Positions 10,215-19,413 are shown, numbered from the stretch's first letter. The stretch is DNA of 64,000 bases from Chenggangzhangella methanolivorans (GCF_019797865.1 NZ_CP081869.1:4416501-4480500); one strand, 5' to 3'. Numbers and translations: made by a program. Notes: generated by a model from the sequence alone, not told the origin.

Positions 10215-10697
10215 ATGCCCGAAGTGACGATGCCGTTTCACAAGGACGGCGACTTCCTCGTCGACTACGAGGACAAGAAGTTCGAGGACGTCAAAGCCGC
10301 TCCCGGCGAAAAGGCGCTCGTCACCTTCCACACGGTGGCGTTCGAGGGCTCGATCGGCCTCGTGAACCTTCTCCAGGCCTCGCGGCTGATGTCGAAGGGC
10401 TTCGAGACCTCCGTCCTGCTCTATGGTCCGGGCGTGACGCTCGCGGTTCAGCGCGGCTTTCCGACGCTCGGCGCCGAGGCGTTTCCGGGCCATCTCAACT
10501 TCAACAACCGCATCAAGAAGATCATCGCCGACGGCGGCAAGGTCTACGCCTGCCGCTTTGCGCTGCAGGCGCTTTACGGCCACGGCGAGCCGTCGCTGAT
10601 CGAGGGCGTGATCCCGATCAGCCCGCTCGACGTGCTCGACCTGATCCTGCTCCACCGCAAGGACAACGCCTTCATCCTCAACACCTGGACGCTGTGA
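10215..10697 (+). CDS. MSMEG_0572/Sll0783 family nitrogen starvation response protein
   Basis: A 160-residue cytosolic protein and the first gene of the cluster. The conserved blocks are [54 protein letters not shown] and [17 protein letters not shown]. The alternating strand/helix pattern suggests a DsrE-like alpha/beta fold (inference). The Synechocystis homologue Sll0783 is induced by nitrogen starvation, and its loss impairs polyhydroxybutyrate accumulation, so the family is tied to nitrogen status. Biochemical function is unknown. A 158-bp gap containing a palindromic repeat separates it from the nitrilase gene, so the downstream genes may have a promoter of their own. Confidence 0.9.
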   Translation: MPEVTMPFHKDGDFLVDYEDKKFEDVKAAPGEKALVTFHTVAFEGSIGLVNLLQASRLMSKGFETSVLLYGPGVTLAVQRGFPTLGAEAFPGHLNFNNRIKKIIADGGKVYACRFALQALYGHGEPSLIEGVIPISPLDVLDLILLHRKDNAFILNTWTL

Positions 10698-10721
10698 GCT
10701 GAGCGGGCGCGGAGGACGCGC

Positions 10722-10835
10722 GTCATCCCGGACGGCGGCGCAGGCCGACGATCCGGGATCGTCCTCGAAAAAGAGGCGATGGCGCCAGACGCGGAGAGCG
10801 ATCTCGGCTCTCCGCTTCGACGGGGCCGGGATGAC
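10722..10835. repeat. Palindromic intergenic element, GTCATCCCGG family
   Basis: GTCATCCCGG at 10722-10731 is mirrored by CCGGGATGAC at 10826-10835, with an inner inverted pair around GATCCGGGATC and smaller stems. It fills almost the whole gap between the first and second genes of the Nit1C-type cluster and is related to the elements at 3251-3344 and 41030-41144. It could act as an mRNA processing or stabilising hairpin inside the operon. Confidence 0.7.
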
Positions 10836-10855
10836 GTGAGAGAACGGAGGCCGGC

Positions 10856-11821
10856 ATGGCCGAAAAGCGCATCGTGAAGGCGGCCGCGGTCCAGATCTCG
10901 CCGGATCTCGACAGCGGCGAGGGGACGCTCGCCCGCGCTCTCAACGCGCTCGGCGAGGCGGCCGACAAGGGCGCGGAGTTCGTCGTCTTCCCCGAGACGT
11001 TTCTGCCCTGGTACCCGTACTTCTCGTTCACCCGCCCGCCGGTCGCGATCGGCGGCGAGCATCTGCGGCTTTACGAGCATGCTGTGACCGTTCCGGGCCC
11101 GGTGGTCGACGCGATCTCGGCGACCGCGCGGCGACGCGGCGTCGTGGTGGTGCTCGGCGTCAACGAGCGCGACCACGGCTCGCTCTACAACGCGCAGCTC
11201 ATCTTCGACGCCGACGGTTCGCTGAAGCTCAAGCGCCGTAAGATCACGCCGACCTATCATGAGCGCATGATCTGGGGGCAGGGCGACGGCGCCGGCCTCA
11301 AGGTCGTCGACACCAAGGTCGGCCGCGTCGGCGCGCTCGCCTGCTGGGAGCACTACAACCCGCTCGCCCGCTTCGCCCTGATGGCGCAGCACGAGGAGAT
11401 CCACGCGGCCCAGTTCCCGGATCGATGGTGGGGCAGATCTTCTCCGACCAGATCGAGGCGGCGATCCGCCACCACGCGGCCGAGAGCGCCTGTTTCGTGG
11501 TCAACGCCACGGGCTGGCTCACCGACGAGCAGCGCGCCGCGATCGAGCCCAACGAAGCGATGCGCAAGGCGCTCACCGGCGGCTGCATGACCGCGATCGT
11601 GTCGCCCGAGGGCGCGCATCTCGCAAAGCCGCTGACCGAAGGCGAGGGGATCCTCCTCGCCGATCTCGACATGGCGCTCTGCCTCAAGCGCAAGCGCATG
11701 ATGGACTCGATCGGCCACTACGCCCCCCGAGCTCCTCAACCTCGTTCATGACGACCGGCCGCAGTCCGTTCTGCGCTCGGCCTTTTCCCCCGCTGAGAGC
11801 TACGGGAGCGCGCCCCGATGA
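10856..11821 (+). CDS. Nit6803-type nitrilase of the Nit1C cluster (two frameshifts)
   Basis: Carbon-nitrogen hydrolase that converts nitriles to carboxylic acid and ammonia. The catalytic triad is complete: Glu47 in [10 protein letters not shown], Lys129 in [10 protein letters not shown] and Cys163 in [10 protein letters not shown]. Each is offset by exactly six from the Glu53/Lys135/Cys169 triad of Synechocystis Nit6803. The frame breaks near 11418, where one G is missing ([14 protein letters not shown] is restored by adding it), and again in the C-run at 11721-11726. The corrected C-terminus ([13 protein letters not shown]...) ends with TGA at 11819-11821, overlapping the next start codon. 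Corrected length is about 322 residues. The intact triad and coupling argue for sequence errors, not decay. Confidence 0.92.
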
Positions 11822-12946
11822 AACCGATGGCGAAGCCAACGGCCTCGATGCCGACCGAGCGCCTGATCGCCGAGTTGCAGTCCTTCGGGGTCAGGCTCGA
11901 GGCGCCTAGGGAGGGCGCCGACAGCCGCCGCGGCGGCGCAGGCCCCTCCGACCACAAGGCCGTGACCGTCGACGGCGTGACCTTCATGGCGCCGGTGCAC
12001 ACCGCGCCGGCCTTCGACAGCCCTTACGTCATCGAGCGTCCGGACGCCTTCGGCCGCTCGCGGGTGACGCGCGAGGGCGAATTCGTGGGCGACGTCTCGT
12101 TCCCGGCGCGCCGAAGTTTACGACCTCACGACCGCGGACGGCGTGCCCTACAGCCACATCGCCACGCTTCACGGCCGCGACGTGCTGGCGACCACGGTGC
12201 TGCAGACCTGCATCCGCTACCAGTCGCGCACGAAGACCTGCCAGTTCTGCGCCATCGGCCAGTCGCTCGCGGCCGGCCGCACCATCGCGCACAAGACGCC
12301 GGCGCAACTCGCCGAGGTGGCGGAAGCCGCGGTGCGGCTCGACGGCGTCCGCCACATGGTGATGACGACCGGCACGCCGAAGGGCCTCGACCGCGGCGCG
12401 GCGGTGCTGACGGAGAGCGCGGCAGGCGTGAAGGCGCGCGTGAACCTGCCGATCCAGGTCCAGTGCGAGCCGCCGGAGGACGACGCCTGGTACGGCCGCA
12501 TGCGTGAGGCCGGCGCGGACGCCCTCGGCATGCATCTCGAGGCGGTGACCGAGGAGGTCCGCCACCGCGTGATGCCGGGCAAGGCGAGCGTCTCGGTCGA
12601 GCGCTATTTCCAGGCCTTCGCCGCCGCCGTCCCGGTGTTCGGGCGGGGCCAGGTCTCGACCTATATTCTCGCCGGCCTCGGCGACAGCCGCGAGGACGTG
12701 CTCGGCGTCTGCGAACGGCTCGTGGGGCTCGGCGTCTACCCCTTCGTCGTGCCCTTCACGCCGATCTCCGGCACGCCGCTCGAGAGCCACCCGACGCCCC
12801 CGGCCGCCTTCATGGCCTCGATCCTCGCGCCGCTGTCGCGGATGCTGGTCGAGGCCGGACTGAAGTCGGCGGACGTGAAGGCCGGCTGCGCCAAATGCGG
12901 CGCCTGCTCGGCGCTTTCGGCCTTCGAGCGGAGGGCCTGCGCATGA
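11818..12946 (+). CDS. MSMEG_0568 family radical SAM protein (frameshifted near 12110)
   Basis: Third gene of the cluster, start overlapping the nitrilase stop (ATGA). After an N-terminal region with [14 protein letters not shown] and [11 protein letters not shown], the frame is lost at 12105-12125, where one C and one T appear to be missing ([17 protein letters not shown] is restored). The [4Fe-4S] cysteines are atypically spaced: C-x9-C-x2-C in [18 protein letters not shown] (codons at 12209, 12239 and 12248). The C-terminus has a second cysteine group, GCAKCGAC. Such enzymes generate a 5'-deoxyadenosyl radical; the substrate for this family is unknown. Corrected length is about 376 residues. 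The stop overlaps the next start (ATGA), showing tight coupling. Confidence 0.9.
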
Positions 12947-13488
12947 TCTTCGAGCCCTTCGCGCCGTTCGTCTCGAGCGAGTTCCAGCTCAAATACGTGA
13001 CCGAAGCCTGGGAGCGGCGCGAGGCGGCGGCGCTGCGCCGGGAGGTGTTCTGCCGCGAGCAGAAGATCTTCGAGACCGACGACCGCGACGCGATCGACGA
13101 GGCCGCCACCACGATCGTCGGCCTGTCCTCTCACACGCTCGCCTTCGAGGCTGTGGTCGGCACGGTGCGCATCCACGAGGAGACGCCGGGCCTCTGGTGG
13201 GGCTCGCGGCTTGCGGTGGCCAAACCCTACCGGCGCATCGGGGCGCTCGGGCCTGGCCTCATCCGGCTCGCGGTGTCGTCGGCGCATGCGCGCGGCTGCA
13301 CGACGTTTCTGGCCCATGTCCAGGCCGCGAACGCCATGCTGTTCCAGCGCCTGCACTGGGACGTGGTCGAACCCATCGACCTTCACGGGCGCCCGCACTT
13401 CCTGATGCGCGCCGATCTCGCGCATTACCCCGCCTTCGCGACGCCCGAGACGGGCTTCCGGGCGTTCCGTCGGGCGGAGGCCGCCTGA
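12943..13488 (+). CDS. MSMEG_0567/Sll0786 family GNAT N-acetyltransferase
   Basis: A 181-residue protein with the GNAT fold: a substrate-side N-terminal region ([18 protein letters not shown]), strands with [14 protein letters not shown], a variant acetyl-CoA loop in [23 protein letters not shown] (the R/Q-x-x-G-x-G/A type) and a C-terminal [18 protein letters not shown] segment. It would acetylate an amine or hydroxylamine-type product in the pathway; the acceptor is unknown. Its start overlaps the radical SAM stop and its stop (TGATG) overlaps the next start, so it belongs to the core translationally coupled block of the cluster. Confidence 0.9.
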   Translation: MIFEPFAPFVSSEFQLKYVTEAWERREAAALRREVFCREQKIFETDDRDAIDEAATTIVGLSSHTLAFEAVVGTVRIHEETPGLWWGSRLAVAKPYRRIGALGPGLIRLAVSSAHARGCTTFLAHVQAANAMLFQRLHWDVVEPIDLHGRPHFLMRADLAHYPAFATPETGFRAFRRAEAA

Positions 13489-14465
13489 TGCTCTCCGCAT
13501 CCGCCTTCGCCGGGATCGCCGAGGGGCTTCGGGCCTCGCAGGGGCTGAAGTCCAAGGCCGACATCGCGCTCGCGGCCCGCCGCCTCGGCGTCTCGGGCGC
13601 CGACGCCGTTCAGGTCGGCGACGATTGCGCCGCGATCCCGAGCGGCGACGGCTGGCTGCTGTTTGCGGTCGAGGGCTTCATGAACCGCTTCGTGGCCGAG
13701 GACCCGTGGTTCGCCGGCTGGTGCGGCGTGATGGTGAACTGCTCCGACGTCGCCGCCATGGGCGGGCGGCCGATCGCGGTCGTGGACGCGGTCTGGGCGC
13801 AAGGGGAGGCGGGCGCCGCGCCCGTGCTCGACGGGCTGCGGGAGGCGTCGGACCGCTTCGGCGTGCCGGTGGTCGGCGGCCACACCAATCTGGACTGCGA
13901 CCGCGGCCAGCTCTCGGTCGCGATCCTTGGCCGCGCCAACCGCCTGCTCTCCAGCTTCGACGCGGCGCCCGGCGATCGGCTCGTCGCGGCGATCGACCTG
14001 CGCGGCCGCTACCGCGCGCCCTTCCTCAACTGGGAGGCGGCGATCGACGCGCCGGCGGAGAGGCTGCGCGGCGATCTCGAGATCCTGCCCCAGATCGCCG
14101 AGGCGGGGCTCTCGCGCGCCGCCAAGGACATCAGCCAGGGCGGGGTCGTGGGCACCGCCGCGATGCTGGCCGAGGCGTCTGGCGTTTCGATCGAGATCGA
14201 CCTCGACGAGATCCCGCGGCCCGACGGCGTCGCGCTCGACCGCTGGCTCCAGAGCTTTCCGAGCTTCGGCTATCTCCTCGCGGTCGCGCCACAGGACGTC
14301 GGCGCCGTCACGGCCCGCTTCGCGCGGCGCGGGATCGCGGCCGCCGACATCGGCGCGATCGAGGCGGGCTCGCTCGTCTCGGTGCGCTCGGGAGCCTCGC
14401 GCGAGACGATCTGGGATTTCGCGGCGCGCCCGCTGATCGGCTGCCGCGAGAGGGTGGCGGTATGA
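13488..14465 (+). CDS. Sll0787 family AIR synthase-like protein
   Basis: A 325-residue PurM/ThiL/SelD-like protein. The N-terminal ATP-binding half carries VGDDCAAIP, the MVNCSDVAAMGGRP motif (metal- and phosphate-binding, as in ThiL and HypE) and VVGGHTNLD; the C-terminal half carries DISQGGVVGTAAMLAEASG. Relatives use ATP to activate a carbonyl or thiol oxygen for ring closure or phosphorylation, so this enzyme probably phosphorylates or cyclises an intermediate of the Nit1C pathway (inference). The start overlaps the GNAT stop. An ATG overlapping its own stop at 14462 opens only a 10-codon frame, which ends just after the glycosyltransferase start at 14491. Confidence 0.9.
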   Translation: MLSASAFAGIAEGLRASQGLKSKADIALAARRLGVSGADAVQVGDDCAAIPSGDGWLLFAVEGFMNRFVAEDPWFAGWCGVMVNCSDVAAMGGRPIAVVDAVWAQGEAGAAPVLDGLREASDRFGVPVVGGHTNLDCDRGQLSVAILGRANRLLSSFDAAPGDRLVAAIDLRGRYRAPFLNWEAAIDAPAERLRGDLEILPQIAEAGLSRAAKDISQGGVVGTAAMLAEASGVSIEIDLDEIPRPDGVALDRWLQSFPSFGYLLAVAPQDVGAVTARFARRGIAAADIGAIEAGSLVSVRSGASRETIWDFAARPLIGCRERVAV

Positions 14466-14490
14466 CGTCCCGGGCGTCGGGGCCCTCGCG

Positions 14491-15654
14491 ATGACGCGGA
14501 CGGGGAGCCTGCGCATCGCGATCTGCTGCCACTCGGTCAATCCGCGCGGCGGGGTGGCGCATGCTCTCGCGCTCGCGGAGGCGCTGGCGGGCCTTGGGCA
14601 TGAGCTCGTGGTCCACGCGCCGGACCCGGCCGCGATCGGCTTCTTCCGCAGCGCCTCCGTCGAGACGCAGGCCTTCGCCGCGGTCCCCGCGCCGGAGGGC
14701 GGAACGAGCGCGTTGGTCGAGGCGCGCATCGGCGACTATGCGGCCCATTTCGACGCCGCCCGCATCGCGCGCTTCGACATCTTCCATGCGCAGGACGGCC
14801 TTTCGGGCAACGCGCTGGCGAGCCTCAAAGAAGCCGGCGCGATCCGCCGCTTCGCGCGCACCGTCCATCACGTCGACGCCTTTCGCGATCCGCGCCTCAT
14901 CGCCTGGCAGCGCCGCGCCATCATGCGGGCGGACGCGCATTTCGCGGTGAGCCGGCTGTGGCGACGCGAGCTGCTGGCGCGCGAGGGCGTCGAGGCCACT
15001 GTGGTGGGCAACGGCGTCGATCTCGCGCGCTACTCGCCCGAGCCGAGCGGCGGCGAGCGGGCGCTCGCCACCCGGCTCGGTCTGGGCGGCGGGCCCGTGA
15101 TCCTTGCGGTCGGCGGCGTGGAGGAGCGCAAGAACACGGTGCGGCTGCTCGCCGCCTTCGTGCAGCTGCGCCGGCTGGTCCCGGGCGCCCAGCTCGTCGT
15201 CGCGGGCGGCGCGTCGTTGCTCGACCACGGGGCCTATCGGGCGAGGTTCCGCGAGACCCTCGCCGAGAGCCGCCTGCCGTCGGACGCGGTCGTGGTCGCC
15301 GGGCCGCTGCCGGACGCCGACATGCCGGCGCTCTATCGTCTCGCCGACGTGCTCGCCTTCCCGTCGGTCAGCGAAGGCTTCGGCCTCGTCGCGCTCGAGG
15401 CGATGGCGAGCGGGACGCCCGTGGTCGTTTCGTCGATCGAACCCTTCACCGAATATCTGAGCGCGAGCGACGTCGCCTGGTGCGACCCGCTGAGCGAGGG
15501 GTCGATCGCCAACGCGTTGATGGCCGCGCTTGGCGGCCTGTCCGAACAGCTGTCCCGCAAGGGACTGGAAGCCGCCGCCCGCCATGGCTGGGAGCGCGTG
15601 GCCAAGGCTCATCTGCCGGTCTACGCGCGTCTTGCGGAGCACGCCTATGCCTGA
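14491..15654 (+). CDS. MSMEG_0565 family glycosyltransferase (GT4)
   Basis: A 387-residue GT-B glycosyltransferase. The N-terminal domain has the glycine loop SVNPRGGVAHALALAEAL, and the C-terminal nucleotide-sugar domain has ILAVGGVEERKNTVRLLAA and the E-x7-E motif in EGFGLVALEAM. It transfers a sugar from an NDP donor to an acceptor, presumably a small molecule made by this cluster; donor and acceptor are unknown. The presence of a glycosyltransferase in a nitrilase cluster suggests a glycosylated metabolite and not simple nitrile hydrolysis. Its stop overlaps the start of the next gene by eight bases. Confidence 0.9.
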   Translation: MTRTGSLRIAICCHSVNPRGGVAHALALAEALAGLGHELVVHAPDPAAIGFFRSASVETQAFAAVPAPEGGTSALVEARIGDYAAHFDAARIARFDIFHAQDGLSGNALASLKEAGAIRRFARTVHHVDAFRDPRLIAWQRRAIMRADAHFAVSRLWRRELLAREGVEATVVGNGVDLARYSPEPSGGERALATRLGLGGGPVILAVGGVEERKNTVRLLAAFVQLRRLVPGAQLVVAGGASLLDHGAYRARFRETLAESRLPSDAVVVAGPLPDADMPALYRLADVLAFPSVSEGFGLVALEAMASGTPVVVSSIEPFTEYLSASDVAWCDPLSEGSIANALMAALGGLSEQLSRKGLEAAARHGWERVAKAHLPVYARLAEHAYA

Positions 15655-15934
15655 GATGCGCTTCCACATCCGCTGGCCGGACGGGGCCGAGGAGCGCTGC
15701 TATTCGCCCTCGCTCGTCGTGAAGGAGCATCTCGTGGTCGGCGAAAGCTATCCGGTCGCCGACTTCGCCGCGCGGAGCCGCACGGCGCTCAACATCGCGA
15801 GCGAGCGGGTGCGGGCGATCTACGGGCGGCCCTGCGGCCTCGCGCTGGCCCAGCGCGACCGCATCGAGACGACCGCCGAGCGGTTCTACGCCGACGCCGG
15901 AGCGCGGGTCGCCGTGCTCGGCTTCGAAGATTGA
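15647..15934 (+). CDS. MSMEG_0570 family nitrogen starvation response protein
   Basis: A small 95-residue protein. Conserved features are the N-terminal MRFHIRWPDGAEERCYSPSLVVKEHL, the SYPVADFAARSRTALNIASERV helix and AIYGRPCGLA. The family occurs only with this cluster, including in cyanobacteria, and is reported as nitrogen-starvation responsive; its function is unknown. No signal peptide or membrane segment. The start at 15647 lies inside the end of the glycosyltransferase gene, so translation is coupled. It is probably a small partner or carrier for one of the cluster enzymes (inference). Confidence 0.88.
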   Translation: MPEMRFHIRWPDGAEERCYSPSLVVKEHLVVGESYPVADFAARSRTALNIASERVRAIYGRPCGLALAQRDRIETTAERFYADAGARVAVLGFED

Positions 15935-15951
15935 CGCGAAAGGACGGACCC

Positions 15952-17241
15952 ATGAGCGCGCCCATGAACGGATCCATGACGAGCGTTCCGCATGTCCCGG
16001 TCGTCGTCGTCGGCGGCGGGCAGGCCGGGCTTTCGACCAGCTACTGGCTGAAGAGCCGCGGGATCGAGCATCTGGTGTTCGAGCGGCGCACCGCGGCCCA
16101 TGTCTGGGAGACGACCCGCTGGGACACGTTCTGCCTCGTCACTCCCAACTGGCAGTGCCGGCTTCCCGGCCACCCCTATGACGGGCCCGATCCCGACGGC
16201 TTCATGAAGAAGGACGAGATCGTCGCCTATGTGAAGGGCTTCGTCGCCAAGGTCGCGCCGCCGATCCGCGAGGGCGTCTCGGTCGAGCGCGCGTTCCGCC
16301 GCGGCGACGGCGTCTTCGAGGTCAAGACCTCCGAGGGCGACGTCACCTGCGACGAGATCGTGGTCGCGACCGGCGGCTACAGCGACCCGATCATCCCGCG
16401 CATGGCCGAACGCCTGCCGGAGATGATCGTGCAGATGCACTCCGAACAGTATCGGCGGCCCGAGGCGCTGCCCGAGGGGGCGGTGCTGGTCGTCGGCTCC
16501 GGGCAGTCGGGCGCGCAGATCGCCGAAGACCTGCATCTCGCCGGACGCAAGGTGCATCTCGCCGTCGGCCCCGCGCCGCGCTGCGCGAGGTTCTATCGCG
16601 GCCGCGACGTCGTCACCTGGCTCGCCGACATGGGCTATTACGAGATGACCGTCGACAGCCACCCGCTTCGCGAGGGCGTGCGCGACAACACCAACCACTA
16701 CGTCACCGGCCGCGACGGCGGGCGCGACATCGACCTCCGCCGCTTCGCGCGCGAGGGCATGGAGCTCTACGGCGTGCTCGACGACTTCCGCGACGGCGAG
16801 CTGCGCTTCCGCCCCAACCTCGCCGAGAGCCTCGACTTCGCCGACCGCACCTACAACGGCATCAACGCCGCGATCGATAAGCACATCGCGCAGGCCGGCG
16901 TCGAGGCGCCGCCGCCGAGCGTCTACGAGCCGGTCTGGCGGCCGGACGCCGAACGGACCGCGCTGCCGCTCGACGGCTCCGGAATTTCGGCGATCGTCTG
17001 GTGCATCGGCTTCACGCCGAACTTCCGCTGGCTCGACGCGCCGGTGTTCAACGGCGCGGGCCGCCCGGCGCATCGGCGCGGGATCACGGAGTGCCGCGGC
17101 GTCTCCTTCATCGGCCTGCCCTGGCTCAACACTTGGGGCTCTGGCCGCTTCGGCGCCGTCGGCGACGACGCCGAGCACGTGGTCTCGACGATCGCGGCCC
17201 GGCTGGAGGGCGCCGCGCCGGCCATCCAGGCGGCCGAATGA
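15952..17241 (+). CDS. MSMEG_0569 family flavin-dependent oxidoreductase
   Basis: A 429-residue flavoprotein monooxygenase-type enzyme and the last gene of the cluster. The FAD motif VVGGGQAGLSTSYWL is near residues 20-34, the NADPH motif VVGSGQSGAQIAEDL near 183-197, and RFYRGRDVVTWLADMGYYEMTV follows. The domain order matches class B (FMO/Baeyer-Villiger-like) monooxygenases, which hydroxylate N or S or insert oxygen next to carbonyls. In this cluster N-oxidation of an amine or nitrile-derived intermediate is a reasonable guess. The start at 15952 has an AAAGGA site eight bases upstream. Intact, and separated from the previous gene by 17 bp. Confidence 0.9.
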   Translation: MSAPMNGSMTSVPHVPVVVVGGGQAGLSTSYWLKSRGIEHLVFERRTAAHVWETTRWDTFCLVTPNWQCRLPGHPYDGPDPDGFMKKDEIVAYVKGFVAKVAPPIREGVSVERAFRRGDGVFEVKTSEGDVTCDEIVVATGGYSDPIIPRMAERLPEMIVQMHSEQYRRPEALPEGAVLVVGSGQSGAQIAEDLHLAGRKVHLAVGPAPRCARFYRGRDVVTWLADMGYYEMTVDSHPLREGVRDNTNHYVTGRDGGRDIDLRRFAREGMELYGVLDDFRDGELRFRPNLAESLDFADRTYNGINAAIDKHIAQAGVEAPPPSVYEPVWRPDAERTALPLDGSGISAIVWCIGFTPNFRWLDAPVFNGAGRPAHRRGITECRGVSFIGLPWLNTWGSGRFGAVGDDAEHVVSTIAARLEGAAPAIQAAE

Positions 17242-17263
17242 TCGGCCGCCGGTCGGAGCGCCG

Positions 17264-19255
17264 TCAGGCGGCGCTCGCGACCGAATCCTCCGGGTCCTCG
17301 CCGAAGGCGGCGTTGATCTGCGCGGCCTTGGTCGCGAAGGCGTGCGCGTCCTCTCGGCGCTCGAACACGTGCGGCGCGAGGCCTCGCTTCTTCAGCGCCT
17401 CCTGCATCTTCAGGCGCAGGAACCCGTTGGTCGCGTAGCGCGTGGTTGTCGCGTAATAGTGCTCCATCAAGTACTCGATCATCTCGGCGTAGTCGTCATA
17501 GAGCGCTTCCGAGATCTTGAACCCGTCGTGGTTCACCACCGAGTTCACGCGCTTGCCCGCCTCCTTGCAGCCCTCGATGATCGCTTCGCGCAGGTCGTCG
17601 ATGTCAGCCTTCGTGCGGACCACGAAGCCTTCGAGGTTGAGGAACAGGATGTTGCGCGGCGCGTCGTAGCTCACGCGCTCGCAGAGATTGAGGTTCAGGA
17701 GGTCCTTGACCAGCTCCATCGGCTCGTCGCGGAAGATGCGGGTGTCCATGAGGACCGGCTGCTTGATGATCGGCCGGAACTCCATGTGGGGCAGGATGTC
17801 CCGCTCGATGTCGACGCCCGGCGCGACCTCGATGAGCTCGAGGCCTTCCTTGGTGAGCTGGAACACGCAGCGCTCGGTGACGTAGATCACCGGCTGCGCG
17901 CGCTCCTGCGCGAAGGGCCCCGAGAAGGTGTTCTGTTCGACCTGCCGGATGAACTTCTTCGACCTGCCTTCCTGGACGATCTTCAGCTCGCCCTTCTCGA
18001 CCTTCACGTCGAGGCCGCCGACCGTGAAGGTGCCGGCGAAGACGACCGAGCGGGCGTTCTGGCTGATGTTGATGAAGCCGCCGCAGCCGTTCAGCTTGCC
18101 GCCGAACGCGGAGGTGTTGACGTTGCCGGCCTCGTCGCACTCGGCCATGCCGAGGCAGGTCATGTCGAGGCCGCCGCCGTCGTAGAAGTCGAACATCTGG
18201 TTCTGGTCGATGATGCAATCGGCGTTAGTGGCCGCGCCGAAGCTCGAGCCCGACGCCAGCACGCCGCCGACTGCGCCGGCCTCGGTGGTCAGCGTGATGT
18301 AGGGCGTGACCTTCTCTTCGTTGGCGACCGAGGAAATGCCCTCCGGCGCGCCGACGCCGAGGTTCACGACGCCGTTCGGCGGCAGCTCGAAGGCGGCGCG
18401 GCGCGCGATGATCTTCCGCGCGTCGAGCTTCATGCGGGCGATGCCGGTCACCGGCACGCGGATCTGGCCGGCGAGCGCGGCGGAATACTGCACGCCGTAG
18501 TTCATGCGGTGGTGCTCGCTGTCGGCCACCACCACGCAGTCGACCAGGATGCCGGGGACGCGCACGTCCTTGGGCAGCAGGAAGCCGTCGTCGACGATGC
18601 GCTCGACCTGCGCGATCACGACGCCGCCATTGTTTCGCGCGGCCATCGCCTGGGCGAGGCTGTCGAGGGTGAGCGCCTCGTTCTCCATCGAGATGTTGCC
18701 CGAGGGGTCGGCCGAGGTGCCGCGGATGAACGCGACGTCGATCTTGGTCGCCTTGTAGAACAGCCACTCCTCGCCATCGACTTCGACCACCTTCACGATG
18801 TCCTCGGAGGTGAGCTGGTTGACGCGGCCGCCGCCGTGGCGCGGATCCACATAGGTGTGGAGGCCGACCTTGGAGAACAGGCCCGGCTGCCGGCCGCGCA
18901 GGCGCGGTAGAGCTGGCTGATGACGCCCTGGGGCAGGTTGTAGCCGCGGATCCTGTCTGCTTGGCGGCCTCGGCGACCTTCGGCATGCGCCCGAAATTGG
19001 CGGCGATGACGGGCTCAGCAGCCCCTCATGGTGCAGCCGCCCGTGCCGAGGCCCTTGGAGTCGCCGGCGCCGGCGGTCATCACGAGCGTCAGGTTTCTTC
19101 GGGGAGCCGGTCTCGACGTAGCGCTTCTCGAGCGCGGCGTGCAGCCTCGGGGATGCAGCTCTGGACGAAGCCAGTGGTGGTGACGACGTCGCCGTCATTG
19201 ACGAGCGCCAGCGCCTCTCGGCGGTGACCACCTTGTTCTTCTTCATGATCGCCAT
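17264..19255 (-). CDS. Acyl-CoA:acetate/3-ketoacid CoA-transferase (N-terminal part frameshifted)
   Basis: A family I CoA-transferase of about 664 residues, with fused alpha and beta subunits as in propionate CoA-transferase and YdiF. It moves CoA between acyl-CoA and a free acid through a glutamyl-CoA intermediate. The C-terminal half is intact, with VNLGVGAPEGISSVANEE holding the catalytic Glu, TTEAGAVGG and DMTCLGMAE. The start at 19255 gives MAIMKKNKVVTAEE. Between about 18880 and 19215 the frame is lost seven times (six missing bases, one extra A near 19095). Correcting them restores VVTTTGFVQSCIPEALHAAL, TLVMTAGAGDSKGLGTGRLHHEGLL and RIRGYNLPQGVISQLYRA. This is far denser damage than elsewhere and could be poor sequence or genuine decay. 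Confidence 0.85.
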   Translation of the reverse strand: MAIMKKNKVVTAERRWRSSMTATSSPPLASSRAASPRLHAALEKRYVETGSPKKPDARDDRRRRRLQGPRHGRLHHEGLLSPSSPPISGACRRSPRPPSRQDPRLQPAPGRHQPALPRLRGRQPGLFSKVGLHTYVDPRHGGGRVNQLTSEDIVKVVEVDGEEWLFYKATKIDVAFIRGTSADPSGNISMENEALTLDSLAQAMAARNNGGVVIAQVERIVDDGFLLPKDVRVPGILVDCVVVADSEHHRMNYGVQYSAALAGQIRVPVTGIARMKLDARKIIARRAAFELPPNGVVNLGVGAPEGISSVANEEKVTPYITLTTEAGAVGGVLASGSSFGAATNADCIIDQNQMFDFYDGGGLDMTCLGMAECDEAGNVNTSAFGGKLNGCGGFINISQNARSVVFAGTFTVGGLDVKVEKGELKIVQEGRSKKFIRQVEQNTFSGPFAQERAQPVIYVTERCVFQLTKEGLELIEVAPGVDIERDILPHMEFRPIIKQPVLMDTRIFRDEPMELVKDLLNLNLCERVSYDAPRNILFLNLEGFVVRTKADIDDLREAIIEGCKEAGKRVNSVVNHDGFKISEALYDDYAEMIEYLMEHYYATTTRYATNGFLRLKMQEALKKRGLAPHVFERREDAHAFATKAAQINAAFGEDPEDSVASAA

Positions 19256-19413
19256 GACGTCCTCCCGCTGTCGCCCGTCTCGGCCCGGCGAAGGGCGGCG
19301 GTGGTCTTCAGAACAATTGAACGAGAGCCTAGGGGGCAGAAAGAGGAGCTGCAATGCAGCACTATGTCCTAGCCATAGGTAGTAGTGTGGCTCCGGCGTG
19401 CTCGCCTGCCGGA

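Noticed and set aside
14462..14494. 10-codon frame overlapping the stop of the AIR-synthase-like gene
   Set aside because: Too short and without features; it ends over the glycosyltransferase start and at most aids coupling.
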